The notes under the pieces are model-generated. The model did no database searches. It worked only from the letters and a program-made list of their open reading frames with translations, and was not told the DNA's origin. A stretch of DNA of 64,000 bases, from positions 4,563,747 through 4,627,746 of the forward strand of contig OU696597.1 of assembly GCA_916048095.2 (NCBI GenBank), read 5' to 3'. Source of the DNA: Sacculina carcini (Eukaryota; Arthropoda; Thecostraca; Sacculinidae). A program made the translations under genes and the position numbers. Shown here piece after piece: positions 37,530 to 48,609 of the stretch; within the stretch, counting starts at the first letter, position 1; the number at the start of each line of letters is the position of its first letter.

Positions 37530-37757
37530 GTGTTTGAGTGTTGAGTGTCGTGAACGATTGTTTTATTACTAATTGGTTTTTTTCATTAAGTAAATACCTC
37601 GTTTCCTCTCACTGTGACTTATCAATTACATGTTTTATGCAGAACGGCTTTAAAACAGAGAGAATAGAAAGTATAGATTGTACTTCATCGCGTGATGGTG
37701 GCGCCACCTGTGTGATTACAAGCTAATGATAATGGGATTTAACCCTTTAGTTACTAA
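37530..37757. repeat. Conserved tail of the BEL/Pao-derived block (second copy)
   Basis: Matches 30481-30700 with few changes. Confidence 0.6.
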
Positions 37758-38173
37758 CGTTCCCATTTTGGGAACATGAAGTAGAGGAGTATAACTCAAG
37801 CCTGACTATGCTGCAGTCACAATGCAAAAAAATTTACGATTGTATTTGACGAGAAAGCAGTATAATATCTACAGTATAATTGAACACATCATTAGAAAGC
37901 TCAAGTCGTGTAAATTTTTTCTGTGTAAAATATTTGTTAAAATATTTGTTGAGTTAAAAAATTGTATTAAGTTTAATATAGGCGAAAATCAACACCTCTG
38001 CAACTTAGTGGTTTTTGTTATATTCTATACAATCTGGCATTAGCATTAAGTAGATTTTTCTAGTCCATAAAAAAGACAATGAAGGTCTACATTAAAAAAA
38101 TAATTCTAACGTAGCCCAATTCAAAATGACTCAAAAAATCATTTGAAATCTATGTTCCCAAAATGGGAACGTT
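37757..38173. mobile_element. TIR-bounded insert, about 417 bp, copy 2
   Basis: Second copy of 30700-31122, with the same palindromic TIR AACGTTCCCATTTTGGGAAC at both ends. Not an independent insertion: the flanks are also shared. Confidence 0.5.
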
Positions 38174-38574
38174 GGCACCTTCTGGTACACAAAAATACCC
38201 TATTTCCAATGTTATATTTTTTTCGCATGGAAATGATTTCAGATAGTTGTTTATGACTCTTGGGAGCGTAAAATAATTTTAAATGCTGTATTTGCTGATG
38301 TAGCACTATGCTGGCACATGAAATTCGCAGTTTTATGCAGTGGAGTTCATAGGTTTTCATTCGGGCCCATGTGAACACGCTTATATTAGACCTTGTTAAT
38401 ATTTTTGCGTTAAATAATTTCCATTGAGACCCTTTGAATTTATTCATGTAATAAATAAAATCATCGGGGCTAAAATATTGTTCATCTACCTCATAAACAC
38501 TCGTGAACTTCCTATAAACGCTCATGAGAAGTTAATAATCCACATATAGCCACAATACACAAAATAGACAGCAG

Positions 38575-38812
38575 TCTAACAGCAGAAAGTGAATATATGA
38601 TACTGTGGGTACCGGGACACGCAGGTATCAAAGGTAATGAAATGGCTGACCAACTAGCTAAAAATGCGCTATCGCATCGGCCCGTTAATATAGGAATCAC
38701 AAGAGAGGACTATTATGCCTTTCTAAAAACACAAGTCAACAAAAACTTACAGAAAAACTGGAGGGCAATTCGTGTTGTTCGTCTAATCAGCCTAATTAAG
38801 CGTTTGACTTGA
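38575..38812 (+). pseudogene. LINE RNase H fragment, copy 2
   Basis: Duplicate of 31521-31760 with the same MILWVPGHAGIKGNEMADQL block and the same Lys-rich end. It stops at TGA 38810-38812. Confidence 0.75.
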
Positions 38813-38839
38813 AATTCCATTTTATCCATTTTGAAATTC

Positions 38840-39085
38840 CATTTTGTCGTGAACGATTGTTTTATTACTAATTGGTTGTTTTCATTAAGTAACAACCGGC
38901 TCCCACTGACCACCGCCAGCGCACACCGCCACCAGCGGCCCACAAAACATCATTATCTGTGCCGTTATCATCAACGTCGTGACTATATGTGCACCGCAAC
39001 CGCTCGAGGGGGCTTCTCCAGATGTCAGGTACCAGCTTCTCACTTACAGACATACAAACAAACGCAAATCTCCAGCCCGCCAACA
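38840..39085 (+). repeat. Fragments of BEL/Pao tail and hydrophobic-segment repeat
   Basis: 38846-38893 repeats GTCGTGAACGATTG...TTAAGTAA from 30489-30537. 38925-39085 matches 14131-14290. One frame of the latter is hydrophobic (ICAVIINVVTICAPQ). Confidence 0.6.
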
Positions 39086-39475
39086 ACCGGTTCAAGCGAT
39101 TCACGGACGGAAATGTCCATGCAGTGGGTCGATGCCGATGCGAAGCCGGAGAGAGAGGCGTGGGTGGGTGATCTGCAAGAGCAAGGGTGATCTGCACCCC
39201 AAGAAGGCCATGCTCTCCGTCTTCTGGGACACAAGGGGAATCGTCATATGGGAGCTGCTGCCGAAGAACATCGACGTGCATCGACGCTGCCTTCTACCAG
39301 CAGCAGCTCGAACGCCTGCAGAAGCAGCTGGCCGAAGTGCGCCCCGAACGTCGCCGAGTGATCCTGCTGCACGACAACGCGCCGGCGCACAAGGCGAAGT
39401 CGACCCGCCAAAAGCTGCTCGAGCTGGGATGGGAAGTTTTGCCCCACCCACCCTACAGCTCAGACCTATGCCAAT
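39085..39475 (+). pseudogene. Mariner transposase fragment, copy 1
   Basis: Reads the end of the HTH (FKRFTDGN), [19 protein letters not shown], then with one shift [20 protein letters not shown] and HPPYSSDL, where it ends. The second catalytic Asp (HDNAPAH) is present; the third is lost at the 3' break. Frameshift near 39275. Confidence 0.85.
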
Positions 39476-39544
39476 CTGACAGCATGACAATCTCGACCCA
39501 TCTATGCCATATATGACCGATCTATGCCATCAGACCATTTATGC

Positions 39545-39700
39545 CAGAGGCGGTTCTTCCTAGGGGCGGTATGGGCGGTCGCCCAGGGCGGCAGGGGGCG
39601 GAGAGGGTGTAGCATGGCCGCTTCCCAAATGCAGATCAAACCATGACCGCTTCCCAAATGCAGATCAAACCATGACCGCCTGAGTCTATCTATACCGAAT
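39545..39700. repeat. hAT-like terminus CAGAGGCGGTTC and a 29-bp tandem duplication
   Basis: CAGAGGCGGTTCTTCCTAGG with G-rich continuation resembles hAT MITE termini. GACCGCTTCCCAAATGCAGA (29-bp unit) occurs twice at about 39615-39675. No right end was recognised. Confidence 0.4.
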
Positions 39701-39949
39701 GTATACAAGGCCCATAAAAGGAAAGAGAGAGACGGACTTTGACGCGTTTAAGAGAGGCAAGTTTTAGTGCAAGTTTAAGAAAGGTTTCTCCATTTGCGGC
39801 GGTAATCACGCTACCGTTCTCCACAAACCTACGCACACATACGTATCGCGAGAACCGAAAAACGATGGTTTGAAACAGGCGGAGCAAAATGGCAAGACTG
39901 AGGCTGCGGTAGCGTCCGTGGTAGCGCACACGGTTGGGGTGGCTGATAG

Positions 39950-40330
39950 CAACGCAGTGTCACATTCCCTTGTCGTGCCAGTGTGGATGTAGCACGTGCA
40001 GGACCCTACAAAAAGGTTGTTGGTCTACGCGGTGCTGGATGAACAGTCCGATGCCACTTTCGCAATCTACCACTGTTTGGATGCGCTAAACGTTCCATCG
40101 GTGAATGTAAAAATGAGAATATCGACCATGGTGGCCGAAGACACAGTGAACACCAGGAGGGTCCGAGGTCTCTGTGTAAGTAGTTTCGATGGTGACAACA
40201 CGGTAGTTACCCACAGTATATTCCAGAGAGGTAATTCCCTCGAAACGTGAACACATTCCCGGAGGGAAACAGCCAATCGATGGTCACACCTGCAGCCGAT
40301 AGCTACTCATGGTGTACGATGAGACAATCC
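39950..40330 (+). pseudogene. BEL/Pao aspartic protease fragment
   Basis: Reads SLVVPVWM, a stop, then RLLVYAVLDEQSDATFAIYH with the catalytic region LDEQSDATF typical of BEL/Pao retropepsins (L.D.QS..F), then STMVAEDTV, RVRGLCVSSFD and NRWSHLQPIA. It is the most complete of three protease-region pieces (others 1057-1290, 3060-3302). Stop codons and a (GT)n end near 40360 make it non-functional. Confidence 0.8.
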
Positions 40331-40360
40331 CAATAGGCAAATGTATGACTTTTGTGCTTG

Positions 40361-40770
40361 AGTGTGTTTGTGTGTGTGTGTGTGTGTGAGCGCTTTTGAG
40401 ACCCTCGGGTGAAAAGCGCGATATATATGTCTTAAAGTAATGTAATGTAATGTGTGCGTGTGTGTGCTTTCAGAGCACCGCCCTAGAGAACACCGATAGC
40501 GGACAACGCCAGCGGACAACGCCAGCGCCCCCAGGCCCCGCCATAAATATGTACTTGAATATGTATATCTATGCCGCTATCGTCGTTACGGCGCACTACG
40601 CTGCACATGTGCAGCGACAACAAACGCAAGAGAGGACTTCAGCAAATATCAAGTACCAGCTAACTTCTCACATACAGACATACAAACACACGCAAATATC
40701 CAGCCCACTCGCAGCCAGGACGCACACATACACATGCACCCTGACCCACGCGCATACAAACATCATGTGT
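40361..40770 (+). repeat. (GT)n, AATGT tail and hydrophobic-segment repeat (copy)
   Basis: Near-duplicate of 1310-1760: GT run, GCGCGATATATATG, AATGT repeats, GTGTGTGCTTTCAG, then a hydrophobic frame (NMYLNMYIYAAIVVTAHY). Confidence 0.7.
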
Positions 40771-40774
40771 TGAA

Positions 40775-41685
40775 TGAAATGTTCGGAATTTTTCCACATT
40801 TTCAACTAGAATTTTCTTTGATTGCAGTGAAATGTTGGCGAATTTGGCATATAAATGGAATTGCAAATTTTGAATTCACCGACAAATTTGCACTTACACT
40901 TAGTACAATTTCCTATATGTATGATATATGTGTATATGTGTATATATATGTATGTATGTATGATATATTCCTATATGTATCCTATATGTATGTATGACAT
41001 ATAGTATTCGCGAACATGCGATTTTTCAATACTAGTTACAAAATTGCAGAACTTTGAGATTATTCTAAAGTGTGTGTGTATGTGTATGTGTGTGGGCTGC
41101 GCATGTCCGCATGTGTGTGACCTCTCAAGGTCACGCCGTAATGAGACGACCGTGTGATGCGTGTGTGTGTGTTTGTGATTGTGTGTTTATTTGTGTTTTG
41201 TGTGTGTTAGTATGTGTGTAGTTGTATGTCTGTGTGTTTGTATGTGTATTGTGTGCGGGTTTGTGTGTGTGTGTGTGTGTGTATTTGTGTGTTTGTGTAT
41301 GAATGTGTGTGTGTGTGTACCATCAGCAGCACGGGCGGATATGACTTAAGATCACCATCACTGGATTGATGATAAATTTCCGATAATGTGAGTCTCCTAA
41401 ATTAAATGTTGACCCTAATTCGACTCTATATGCAAGAACATTGAGGTTTGGACTGGCTAGTTATGCTAAGATCTGAAACTGTTTCAAAAAACAACAGGTG
41501 GCATATATATTTATTATTTTTTACAATTCAATATTGTTGAAACGATTGCGATTGCTTAAATTAAATTGGTTTATTAAATTGGGTTATATTTGTAAAATAC
41601 AAAATTATGTTTGTGTGGGGGGTCGCCAGTAATTTACCGGCGATCCAAGGGGGCGCCAGCCTGCAAAAGTTTGGAAACCACTGAT
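40775..41685. other. AT-rich and GT-rich DNA ending in a hAT-like terminus
   Basis: 40915-41000 is TATG-rich simple sequence; 41070-41325 is a degenerate GT tract. CAAAAGTTTGGAAACCACTG at 41667-41686 is the right-hand form of a CAGTGGTTTCC hAT terminus; its left end was not recognised. Confidence 0.5.
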
Positions 41686-41759
41686 ATACACTCTTATTGG
41701 CACTCAAGTTGAGCATTGCTAATTTGGAAGCGTGCGTTGATGGAAGCACGGTTTGAGCA

Positions 41760-41965
41760 ATAAAAGCATTGAAAGCGCGATATATATGTCTTAATGTAAT
41801 GTAATGTAATGTGTGCGTGTGTGTGCTTTCAGAGCACCGCTACCGTACTGAACACCGCCAGCGGACACCGCCAGTGGATACCGCCAGCGCCCACAGGCCC
41901 CACCATCAATATTAACGTGATATATGCCGCTATCGTCGTGACTGCGCACTACGTATATGTGCAAT
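41760..41965 (+). repeat. AATGT tail and hydrophobic-segment repeat, third copy
   Basis: GAAAGCGCGATATATATG, AATGT units, GTGTGTGCTTTCAG, then YAAIVVTAHYVYVQ in one frame. It is fused directly to the RT fragment starting at 41966. Confidence 0.65.
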
Positions 41966-42823
41966 ATGTATAATATGTGTCTCTCAACTGGAATTTTACC
42001 ACCATCTTGGACCATCTCCACCTTGATTCCTATTCCTAAACCGAATTCAAATAAGTTCCGTCCATTTGCATTAACCTCTTGTTTTTGCAAAGTATTCGAG
42101 CGTATCCTCTTTTCTCGTTTATTGTACCGCCTCGAGGATGTGCTGTCGTCCCAACTGTTCGGCTTCCTCCCGGGTCGGGGACCTCATCATTGTATACTAG
42201 AATTGTATTATCGGCTCTCTCCTAATAGTGTAGTTGCCTTCCTCGACTTAACAAGTGCGTTCGATCTCGCTAATCGTGATATCATCCTAGATCAACTGGT
42301 GCAATTCGGTTTGAAGGGCAAACTACTGCAGTGTATAAAAGCATTCCTTTCCAACCGGTATTCACGAGTGTATTTTAACGGTGCCTACAGCTCATACCGT
42401 CGTTTTGATCTTGGAACACCACAGGGTGGTGTTTTGAGTCCCTTTCTGTTTAATGTCTGTATGCATCGTTTGTTAAGTCTTCTACCACACATGCCTGGAG
42501 TGACAATTTCTTGTTATGCAGACGACATATGCATTCATTCTACTTCACCATTTGCCTTACAAAACTTCCTTGATGCATTCAACGCGTCTGCCATAGCATG
42601 TGGCTTGCAGATATCCGCGACTAAAAGTAGAATCTACAGTCCACGTCCTGTCGAAAGTCTACCGCCATTTCAGCTCGGTGCGTTGACCATTCCTCACTGC
42701 ACCCAGTACCACTATCTCGGAGTACCCGTTCACATCTCACGAACTAGTAATCGAGGCCAGCACCCTTTAATTGAACAGCTGGTTGCACGACTAGAAAAGC
42801 GATTAGCACCCCTTCGTTGGCTG
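41966..42823 (+). pseudogene. LINE reverse transcriptase fragment, 286 codons open
   Basis: An uninterrupted RT core: LIPIPKPNSNKFRPFALTSC, FGFLPGRGPHHCI, VVAFLDLTSAFDLANRDIIL with catalytic Asp, LGTPQGGVLSPFLFNVCMHR, TISCYADDICIHS with the catalytic pair, and the thumb block YHYLGVPVHI. The FLDLTSAFD and GTPQGGVLSP forms differ from the other LINEs here, so this is a separate family. Endonuclease and C-terminus are missing. At 42823 it changes into the 130-bp repeat shared with 804-940. Confidence 0.9.
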
Positions 42824-42957
42824 ACAAGAGAACATCATGTTGGAGGTACTGAACCACACAAGCTCCGTATACATGAATCTATCGAACCCTTCGTAGTTGG
42901 AAAAATATAATGTGCTTTTTTTCTACAAATTCAAAACATGTATATAACTATATACTG
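42824..42957 (+). repeat. 130-bp repeat shared with 804-940
   Basis: AGAGAACATCATGTTGGAGG ... TATATAACTATATA. It terminates the RT frame here and also follows an unrelated LINE fragment at 804. Confidence 0.85.
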
Positions 42958-43220
42958 TATTAGAGCACAAACTGTACCATGCATAATTTGCAGCACAGAA
43001 TATTTCCAACACAAAATATTTAGACGAATTCGGTGTTATTGGTCGAATTAGGTGAAATTAATTTATTAATTAATTGAAATTAATGGTAGTGTTAGGGATA
43101 TTGTTGGGATAGTGTTGGGGTCATATTTGTGTGTGTATGTGTGTGTGTGTGTGTTATCTTATCTGGGTGTCATATTTTCACAAAATTCACGAATTTCGTA
43201 TAGGGACAGTAGAGATATAG
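42958..43220. other. AT-rich DNA with short (GT)n
   Basis: GTGTGTATGTGTGTGTGTGTG near 43129-43155. Nothing else recognised. Confidence 0.5.
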
Positions 43221-43229
43221 CAATGCGTG

Positions 43230-43960
43230 CATACAGCATTAGGTGGAAAAAATGAATGGCTTCAACAACAGAATCTGGTATCTGGGAATGACATCATGCG
43301 ATTACCAAGCTGTTTACATGGCTGCTGTCTAAAAGCTGTTGTTTGCCACCTCTGCTCTACAACTGTGATACCTGGACCATGCATAGACGGCACAGATTAC
43401 AACTGGATGCGTTCCACCAACGTAAACTGCGTCAGACCTTGAATGTAAAATGCTACGACAAAGTGGCCAACTCGGAGGTAGCCAGTGGCGGAACGTGCAA
43501 GCAGCAAGAGTGTAGAGGCAACAAAAACACAAGCTAAACTCCGCAGGGCGCGCTATGTCTATCGCATGGCGAACGACAGAATACCAAAGGTATCTTTGTA
43601 CTCCCAGCTTCGCCATGGAACAAGAAAAGCTGGTGGATCAAACAAAAGATTTGTCGATGACCTCCGAACCACAATGTTCTCGAACAACATTCCCGTGAAC
43701 TCATGGGAGGAGTTCGCTACTGATCGATCAGTCTGGCGGGGGTCTATCAGCGATGGTGTCGCCACACTCCAAAAAGCGCGCAACACCGAGGCGAGCGATT
43801 GACGAGCTCGAATAGCACATCAATGACGATCATAACAGCTGCCACCGACGCAGACCCAACAACAAATTCACACCTGTCCTATCTGCGCCAATCAATGTGG
43901 ATACCGGATTGGCCTACACTCCCACCTCAGAGAGAACCGGAGATGAGAGGAGTCACAGTC
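43230..43960 (+). pseudogene. LINE ORF2 C-terminal fragment with C2H2-like end
   Basis: Reads LLYNCDTWTMHRRHRLQLDA and FHQRKLRQTLNVKCYDKVAN, the post-RT region (LLYG.ETW...FH.R.LR..L.I.W.D...N). In the next frame come RARYVYRMANDRIPKVSLYS and W....D....R, then HTCPICANQCGYRIGLHSHL, a C2H2-type finger at the C-terminus. This organisation is typical of RTE-type and related LINEs of invertebrates. A frame break lies near 43490. Confidence 0.75.
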
Positions 43961-44054
43961 GTACTCGACTGACCGCAAATGAAGGATGTCATGTGTGTCT
44001 TTTCGTTCCCCGTCCAGACTTGGTCTGAGCATACACATGCCATCATCATAATCA

Positions 44055-44430
44055 ATTCATACTTTTATGCACGGGAGTCCCTCAGGGCGCCGTGCTGTCT
44101 TAACTGCTCTTCCTGGTGTACGTTAATGACATCACGAACCACCTACCGAACGAAGACGCAACCGGCATGTACGCGGACGACCTGGTACCATAGATAATTG
44201 GCAGCACCATAACACAGGCCAGTCACTCCATGCAACCAAACCTGACAGCAGTATCAGAGCTGACAACGGTCAAAAATCAGAACTGACAACGGTCTACCTG
44301 GTCAGCGATTCCGCATGTGCTGAACAACCACCTGTGTCCTTATGCGGTTGCCCTCTACGCTACTGTCACCCCACCAAGTTTTTGGGTGTCAACTTTTATC
44401 ACCGACTGACGGGTCTAGGTTAAATGCGTA
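44055..44430 (+). pseudogene. LINE RT fragment with YADD (parent copy of 32651-32930)
   Basis: Reads TGVPQGAVLS, a stop, LLFLVYVNDITNHLPNEDAT, GMYADDLVP, a stop, and then after a deletion PTKFLGVNFYHRLTGLG. Unlike 32651 the RT continues upstream of the GAACCACCTACC point, so this copy is the original arrangement and the 32-kb copy the chimera. Confidence 0.75.
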
Positions 44431-44504
44431 AGAATTCAAGAACATTAAAAACCCTAATTTATTAAAAACGCTTAAAACGCACAAAAACGTTTCTATATTT
44501 TTCA

Positions 44505-44556
44505 TAGATTTTAGGTTAGGTTATGTTTAGCTAGTTAGGTTAAGTTAGGACTAAAA
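44505..44556. repeat. TTAGG-type cluster (duplicate)
   Basis: Four TTAGG pentamers; shorter than at 33003-33062. Confidence 0.6.
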
Positions 44557-44604
44557 AGAATTCGTTAAAACAAATTTTCCAAATGTAATGTTCTTGATTC
44601 CTGA

Positions 44605-45152
44605 CACATTTGGCTTCAACCCCGACTGACGTACAACCAGCATCTGCCTGCCTGCATCTGCCTCCATCTACAACCAGCATTTGCCTCCATCTGCCTATGT
44701 GGAAGTCAGCTATCAGCCCAAAATTACCAACGTGCCCTGCGGCTACCAGACGACGACCCGCTGCTCATAAAATCAGAGCACGCTCCAGCGCACCGCCTAA
44801 AAACAAACAAATCGGCAAATCGATGTGTACGGCGCAATAGCTTCATACACGCCACTACTGATATGACGGTGACAGCAAAAAAACACTCGACACAAAAACG
44901 CCCAGTGTGTCACTAGCCTATCAGTAAGAGCGGCCGCTCGCCGACGCTATGGTCGACCACAATGTCGGCATCAGCGTGTGGCCATCCAATCACCACTGCG
45001 GTGCGGACGACGACACGAGCGAATATTATATTTATCACTGCCCAGCGCACGCACGAGACCGCTTGGATTTGATTCCTGCGACTGAACGACCAACACCAGA
45101 GGATCTGACCGAGTTCGTCCGCCGCTCGGGGCGCAATCACTACGGGTATAGC
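44605..45152 (+). pseudogene. LINE ORF2 C-terminal fragment (duplicate of 33120-33660)
   Basis: Contains the same C..CG...DT.EY....CPAH block (HHCGADDDTSEYYIYHCPAH) and ends at the MITE insertion point GGTATAGC. Confidence 0.65.
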
Positions 45153-45353
45153 CAACGCCACCTAGATACACACCTAGATACAGCTTCTAAATGCAAGGTT
45201 TCATCTAAAACTGGGAGTATTTGTGAGAATAACGCACCGGCGTGCGCATAATATCAACTAACAGTGCACCGCAGCACATACAAACTACACCGACGTAGGC
45301 CGAACGCTGTGACGTCACCAATTCGTGAAACGGCCTTGTATCTAGGTGGCATT
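45153..45353. mobile_element. hAT MITE, 201 bp (duplicate insertion)
   Basis: CAACGCCACCTAGATACA ... TGTATCTAGGTGGCATT flanked by GGTATAGC (45145-45152, 45354-45361). Identical site to 33661-33861. Confidence 0.8.
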
Positions 45354-45699
45354 GGTATAGCACATGCTGAACGCCGTCTAAGAAAAGAAAGTGGTTGTGG
45401 AAATGTATGTATGTGTGTGTATATGTGTGTGTGTTTGTGTTTGGAGAGCATCAGCTGTTGTGGTCAATAATATGACTACAAAATATTATAACATATCAAG
45501 CAATCGCAAGAGCAATGCTGACAAAATCAAAATAAACCAAGGAAAATATCCTCAAGCATGTATCAAGCATCTATCTAGACGACCTTCAAGCCGGTATGTC
45601 GATTCCAGCCATGCAGACAGTATCATGGGAGAGACAAATTACAGCGATTGAGGACTGAAACCAGTATGCAGATGATGCCATGGGAGACGGCATGTAGAA

Positions 45700-45940
45700 G
45701 ACGACGTGGTGCGATTTACCCGCCGAGTTGGAAAGTATTTATATGTAGGTAATTGGCGCAACACATACAATGTTTTAAAAACCGCTTCTCCCCGGTACGA
45801 AAAGGATCTGAAGGTCGACGGCAGCAAGATTTGCCTCAATCAGATTGTCGGAAAAGTTTTTTACATTGTCAAAACAAAAGGTTTTTCTCGTGGGCCCTCA
45901 ACCTGGGAGCAGGTGCAGACAACCAGCATGCACGTGAGTT
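45700..45940 (+). other. Unidentified conserved exon-like segment, copy 2 (open frame)
   Basis: The frame reads VRFTRRVGKYLYVGNWRNTY, NVLKTASPRYEKDLKVDGSK, ICLNQIVGKVFYIVKTKGFS and RGPSTWEQVQTTSMH without a break, then CACGTGAGT as a donor-like site. The start differs from copy 1 by a short change (GGCATGTAG gives a stop upstream in another frame). Possibly the better-preserved exon. Function unknown. Confidence 0.45.
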
Positions 45941-46007
45941 CATTCTTTCATTATCTCCAGTTAAATCTACCGTATATGTCGGCCTGTTGAGCCCATATTA
46001 TAATCCA

Positions 46008-46712
46008 AAATGTTGTAGGATGGGTGGCTTTCGAAAGACCAGCAGCGCCTGTTGCTCCTCTACGACTTCAGCTCCGGCAAGAATGCGAGCCAATCGGCCT
46101 CCGACATCAACGCTGCATTCGGCGTCGGGACCCTCACCCGTCTGACGGAAAACAACTGATTCAAGCGATTCAAGGACGGAGATGTCGATACAGTGGGTCG
46201 ATGCCGATGCGAAGTCTGAGCGAGAGGCCAAGGGTGATCTGCATCCCAAGAAGGCCATGCTCTCCGTCTTCTGGGGCACAAGGGGAATCGTCATATGGGA
46301 GCTGCTGCCTAAGAACAAGTGCATCGACGCTGCCTTCTACCAGCAGCAGCTCGAACGCCTGCAGCAGCAGCTGGCCGAAGTGCGCCCCGAACGTCGCCGG
46401 GTAATCCTGCTGCACGACAACGCGCCGGCGCACAAGGCGAAGTCGACCCACCAAAAGCTGCTCGATCTGGGATGGGAAGTTTTACCCCACCCACCCTACA
46501 GCTCAGACCTAGCGCCAACCGACTACCACCTTTTCGCCGCCCTCGACCGTTCCATGGCTGGGAAGGAGTTCGCCGACAAGGACGACCTGAAAGCTCACCT
46601 GACGAACTTCTTCGAGGGCCAGCGCCTAGACTTCTACACGCCAAGCATCCGCTCCTTGCGCACACGCTGGCAGAGGGTGATCGAGAGTGATGGAGATTAT
46701 ATTGAGGATTGA
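46008..46712 (+). pseudogene. Mariner transposase (DD34D), internally deleted, copy 2
   Basis: 46025-46180 reads the N-terminal HTH (LLLYDFSSGKNASQSASDIN, then WFKRF-like after a stop). The frame 46182-46712 carries [20 protein letters not shown], the second catalytic Asp in LLHDNAPAH and the third in PPYSSDLAPTDYHLF, 34 residues apart (DD34D), then the C-terminal end to TGA. The segment with the first Asp (DE.W) is deleted between HTH and the catalytic part. TIRs were not recognised. GC content is high compared with the flanks, a possible sign of recent arrival. Confidence 0.9.
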
Positions 46713-48390
46713 TAACGCCGTTGTAAAGGAAAATGTTGAATGTAACAAATTTGTTCGAAATGTAAAAAAACTCTCCCGACAATCAGATACTTCGCACTTC
46801 TTGGCTGTCCCTACACTGGGTTTTAATCCAAAAATAACAAACACCAATCAATTCAACTGCAACTAATGAACGCGTTTCTAACCAACCGCAGGAGCATATT
46901 ATACGGATGGGCAGAGATAGACTTTGTCCGTTTGCACCTAGTTGCACGTCGCGCATTTGTATGGGCGATGATGGGGAAGCGCACGGCCTCTGACTAGACC
47001 ATGAAGGTAGACATCACTGTCATTGCTGGCGTAAACGCAGTAGAAACAAGTGATTTCGCAAGCTTCGTCACATTCACAGACTCACGAAGCCGAAAAATAT
47101 AAAAATCTCTTACAGTGAGGGAGTGTGCTCAAACGTTGAACCGGAGAAGTGTGCAGGGATAACTCAGGCATCATTAGAACGCTCTCTTCGGTCCCTTCTG
47201 GTGGGCACTGTGTAGGATCGACTCTACGTATCCGGCCAGCTCGGCTTCATGCTTTCAAATGCCTTCCTAGAGTACTGTCCTGAGATCAGACTGCGGCAAA
47301 TCTGACAAGGACTGCTTCAACTTGTCCCGACAGCAGCCGCACATGTGACATCCGGCCCTGCCCCAGTAGTCGCTGGGACCCAACCGCAGGTTCCCGCCTC
47401 TCAACCAGTGCTCTCAGAAGCGGTTTCGGATGTTACAGGCTTGAGATTATTAGCAAAATGTGCACGGACCATCTCGCCCAAGCTTCAAATCAGTCTGCAT
47501 TATTTGATCACCATCAAATTACAGTGTTTTGTTCATGGAAAAAACTATACGACAATACTCTCAAAATTAAAACAATAAAATTAGTATTTCACATAAAAAT
47601 GATAACGTTTCCTCAAGCACACGTTTCCTAAGCTCAGTCGCTGCCAACTTTTTACAATCGAGTACCACTTGAAGATACCGCACAAACGCCGCGAACCACC
47701 TGGTTCCATAGGAATTCAGTTAAATCACATATCACTCTACTCAAATAATTGTTCAAGGCGAACACAAGAATCGGCTGGAAAAGATTTCAATGCGAGGCCT
47801 GTAACTGTTTCTCCTCCACCAGCTGGTCAATGAGATGCATACTTTTGCTCACAACATATCAAAAATCATGCCTTGGTTTCATTGTTCATGACCTCAAGTG
47901 CTCGTGTACCACTTAGAACATCCTCGCTTACCACAGATTGTAAACCACTGGTTTAGTCCCTTCTCTATGAATGCCCCCGAAACATCGAGGCCAACCACCA
48001 GGGAATACAGATACCACTGTTCATGCAAATGGAACCGGTTCCGATCGGTTCTCAGCTCCACGGATACGGAGCCACGAGTATCACTTTTGACGATTCTCAT
48101 CCGTCCTATCGTGCGTTCACAATCTCACACAAAATTAGTGCGTAAACGCATGGAAACTGCATCTAACAACAGGCACTATTGGTAGGCACTATACGCGACG
48201 ATTGGTAAAAGCGGATACAAATACATCAACTTATAACAAAAAGCAGACAACTAGATAAGAAAAGTTAATTTGTCAAAAAATAAAACGCGCAAAATGTAAA
48301 CATAAATAAAAATAGCATACGCAATTCAGCAAATATCACGAGGATTGTATCTCTCGCGATGCACTTGGCGAAATCACGAGCAAAATGAAA
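46713..48390. other. Mixed DNA, no gene recognised
   Basis: Short open stretches at 47260-47460 (Ala/Pro/Gln-rich) and 47900-48180 show no motif I recognise. The remainder is AT-rich. No repeats of other window families were noticed. Confidence 0.45.
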
Positions 48391-48394
48391 GTCA

Positions 48395-48600
48395 CTGTAT
48401 AGACCAAGGTCACATTTGAGGTTAAAGTCGTTGTCGATATTAAAATCTCAGTTAATGTCAAAAACACCTAGGATCAAGGTCAATTGTAGTGTGGAGGTCA
48501 AACTCATTGTTGATGTCACCGACACGGACCAAGTTGAAAACCCGGTCGAGGTCAACATCAAGGTCGAGATCACTGACCTCGGTGTGGGTGAGAGTCACAG
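48395..48600. repeat. Degenerate AGGTCA-rich tandem segment
   Basis: AGGTCA or close forms (AAGGTCA, AGGTTA, AATGTCA) recur about every 12-40 bp. The phrases CAAGGTCAATTG, GGAGGTCAAACTC, GTCGAGGTCAACATC and AAGGTCGAGATCAC are the clearest. It also reads as an alternating Val/Asp/Lys peptide. Most likely a worn minisatellite; AGGTCA is the nuclear-receptor half-site. Confidence 0.5.
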
Positions 48601-48609
48601 CTAAGACCA

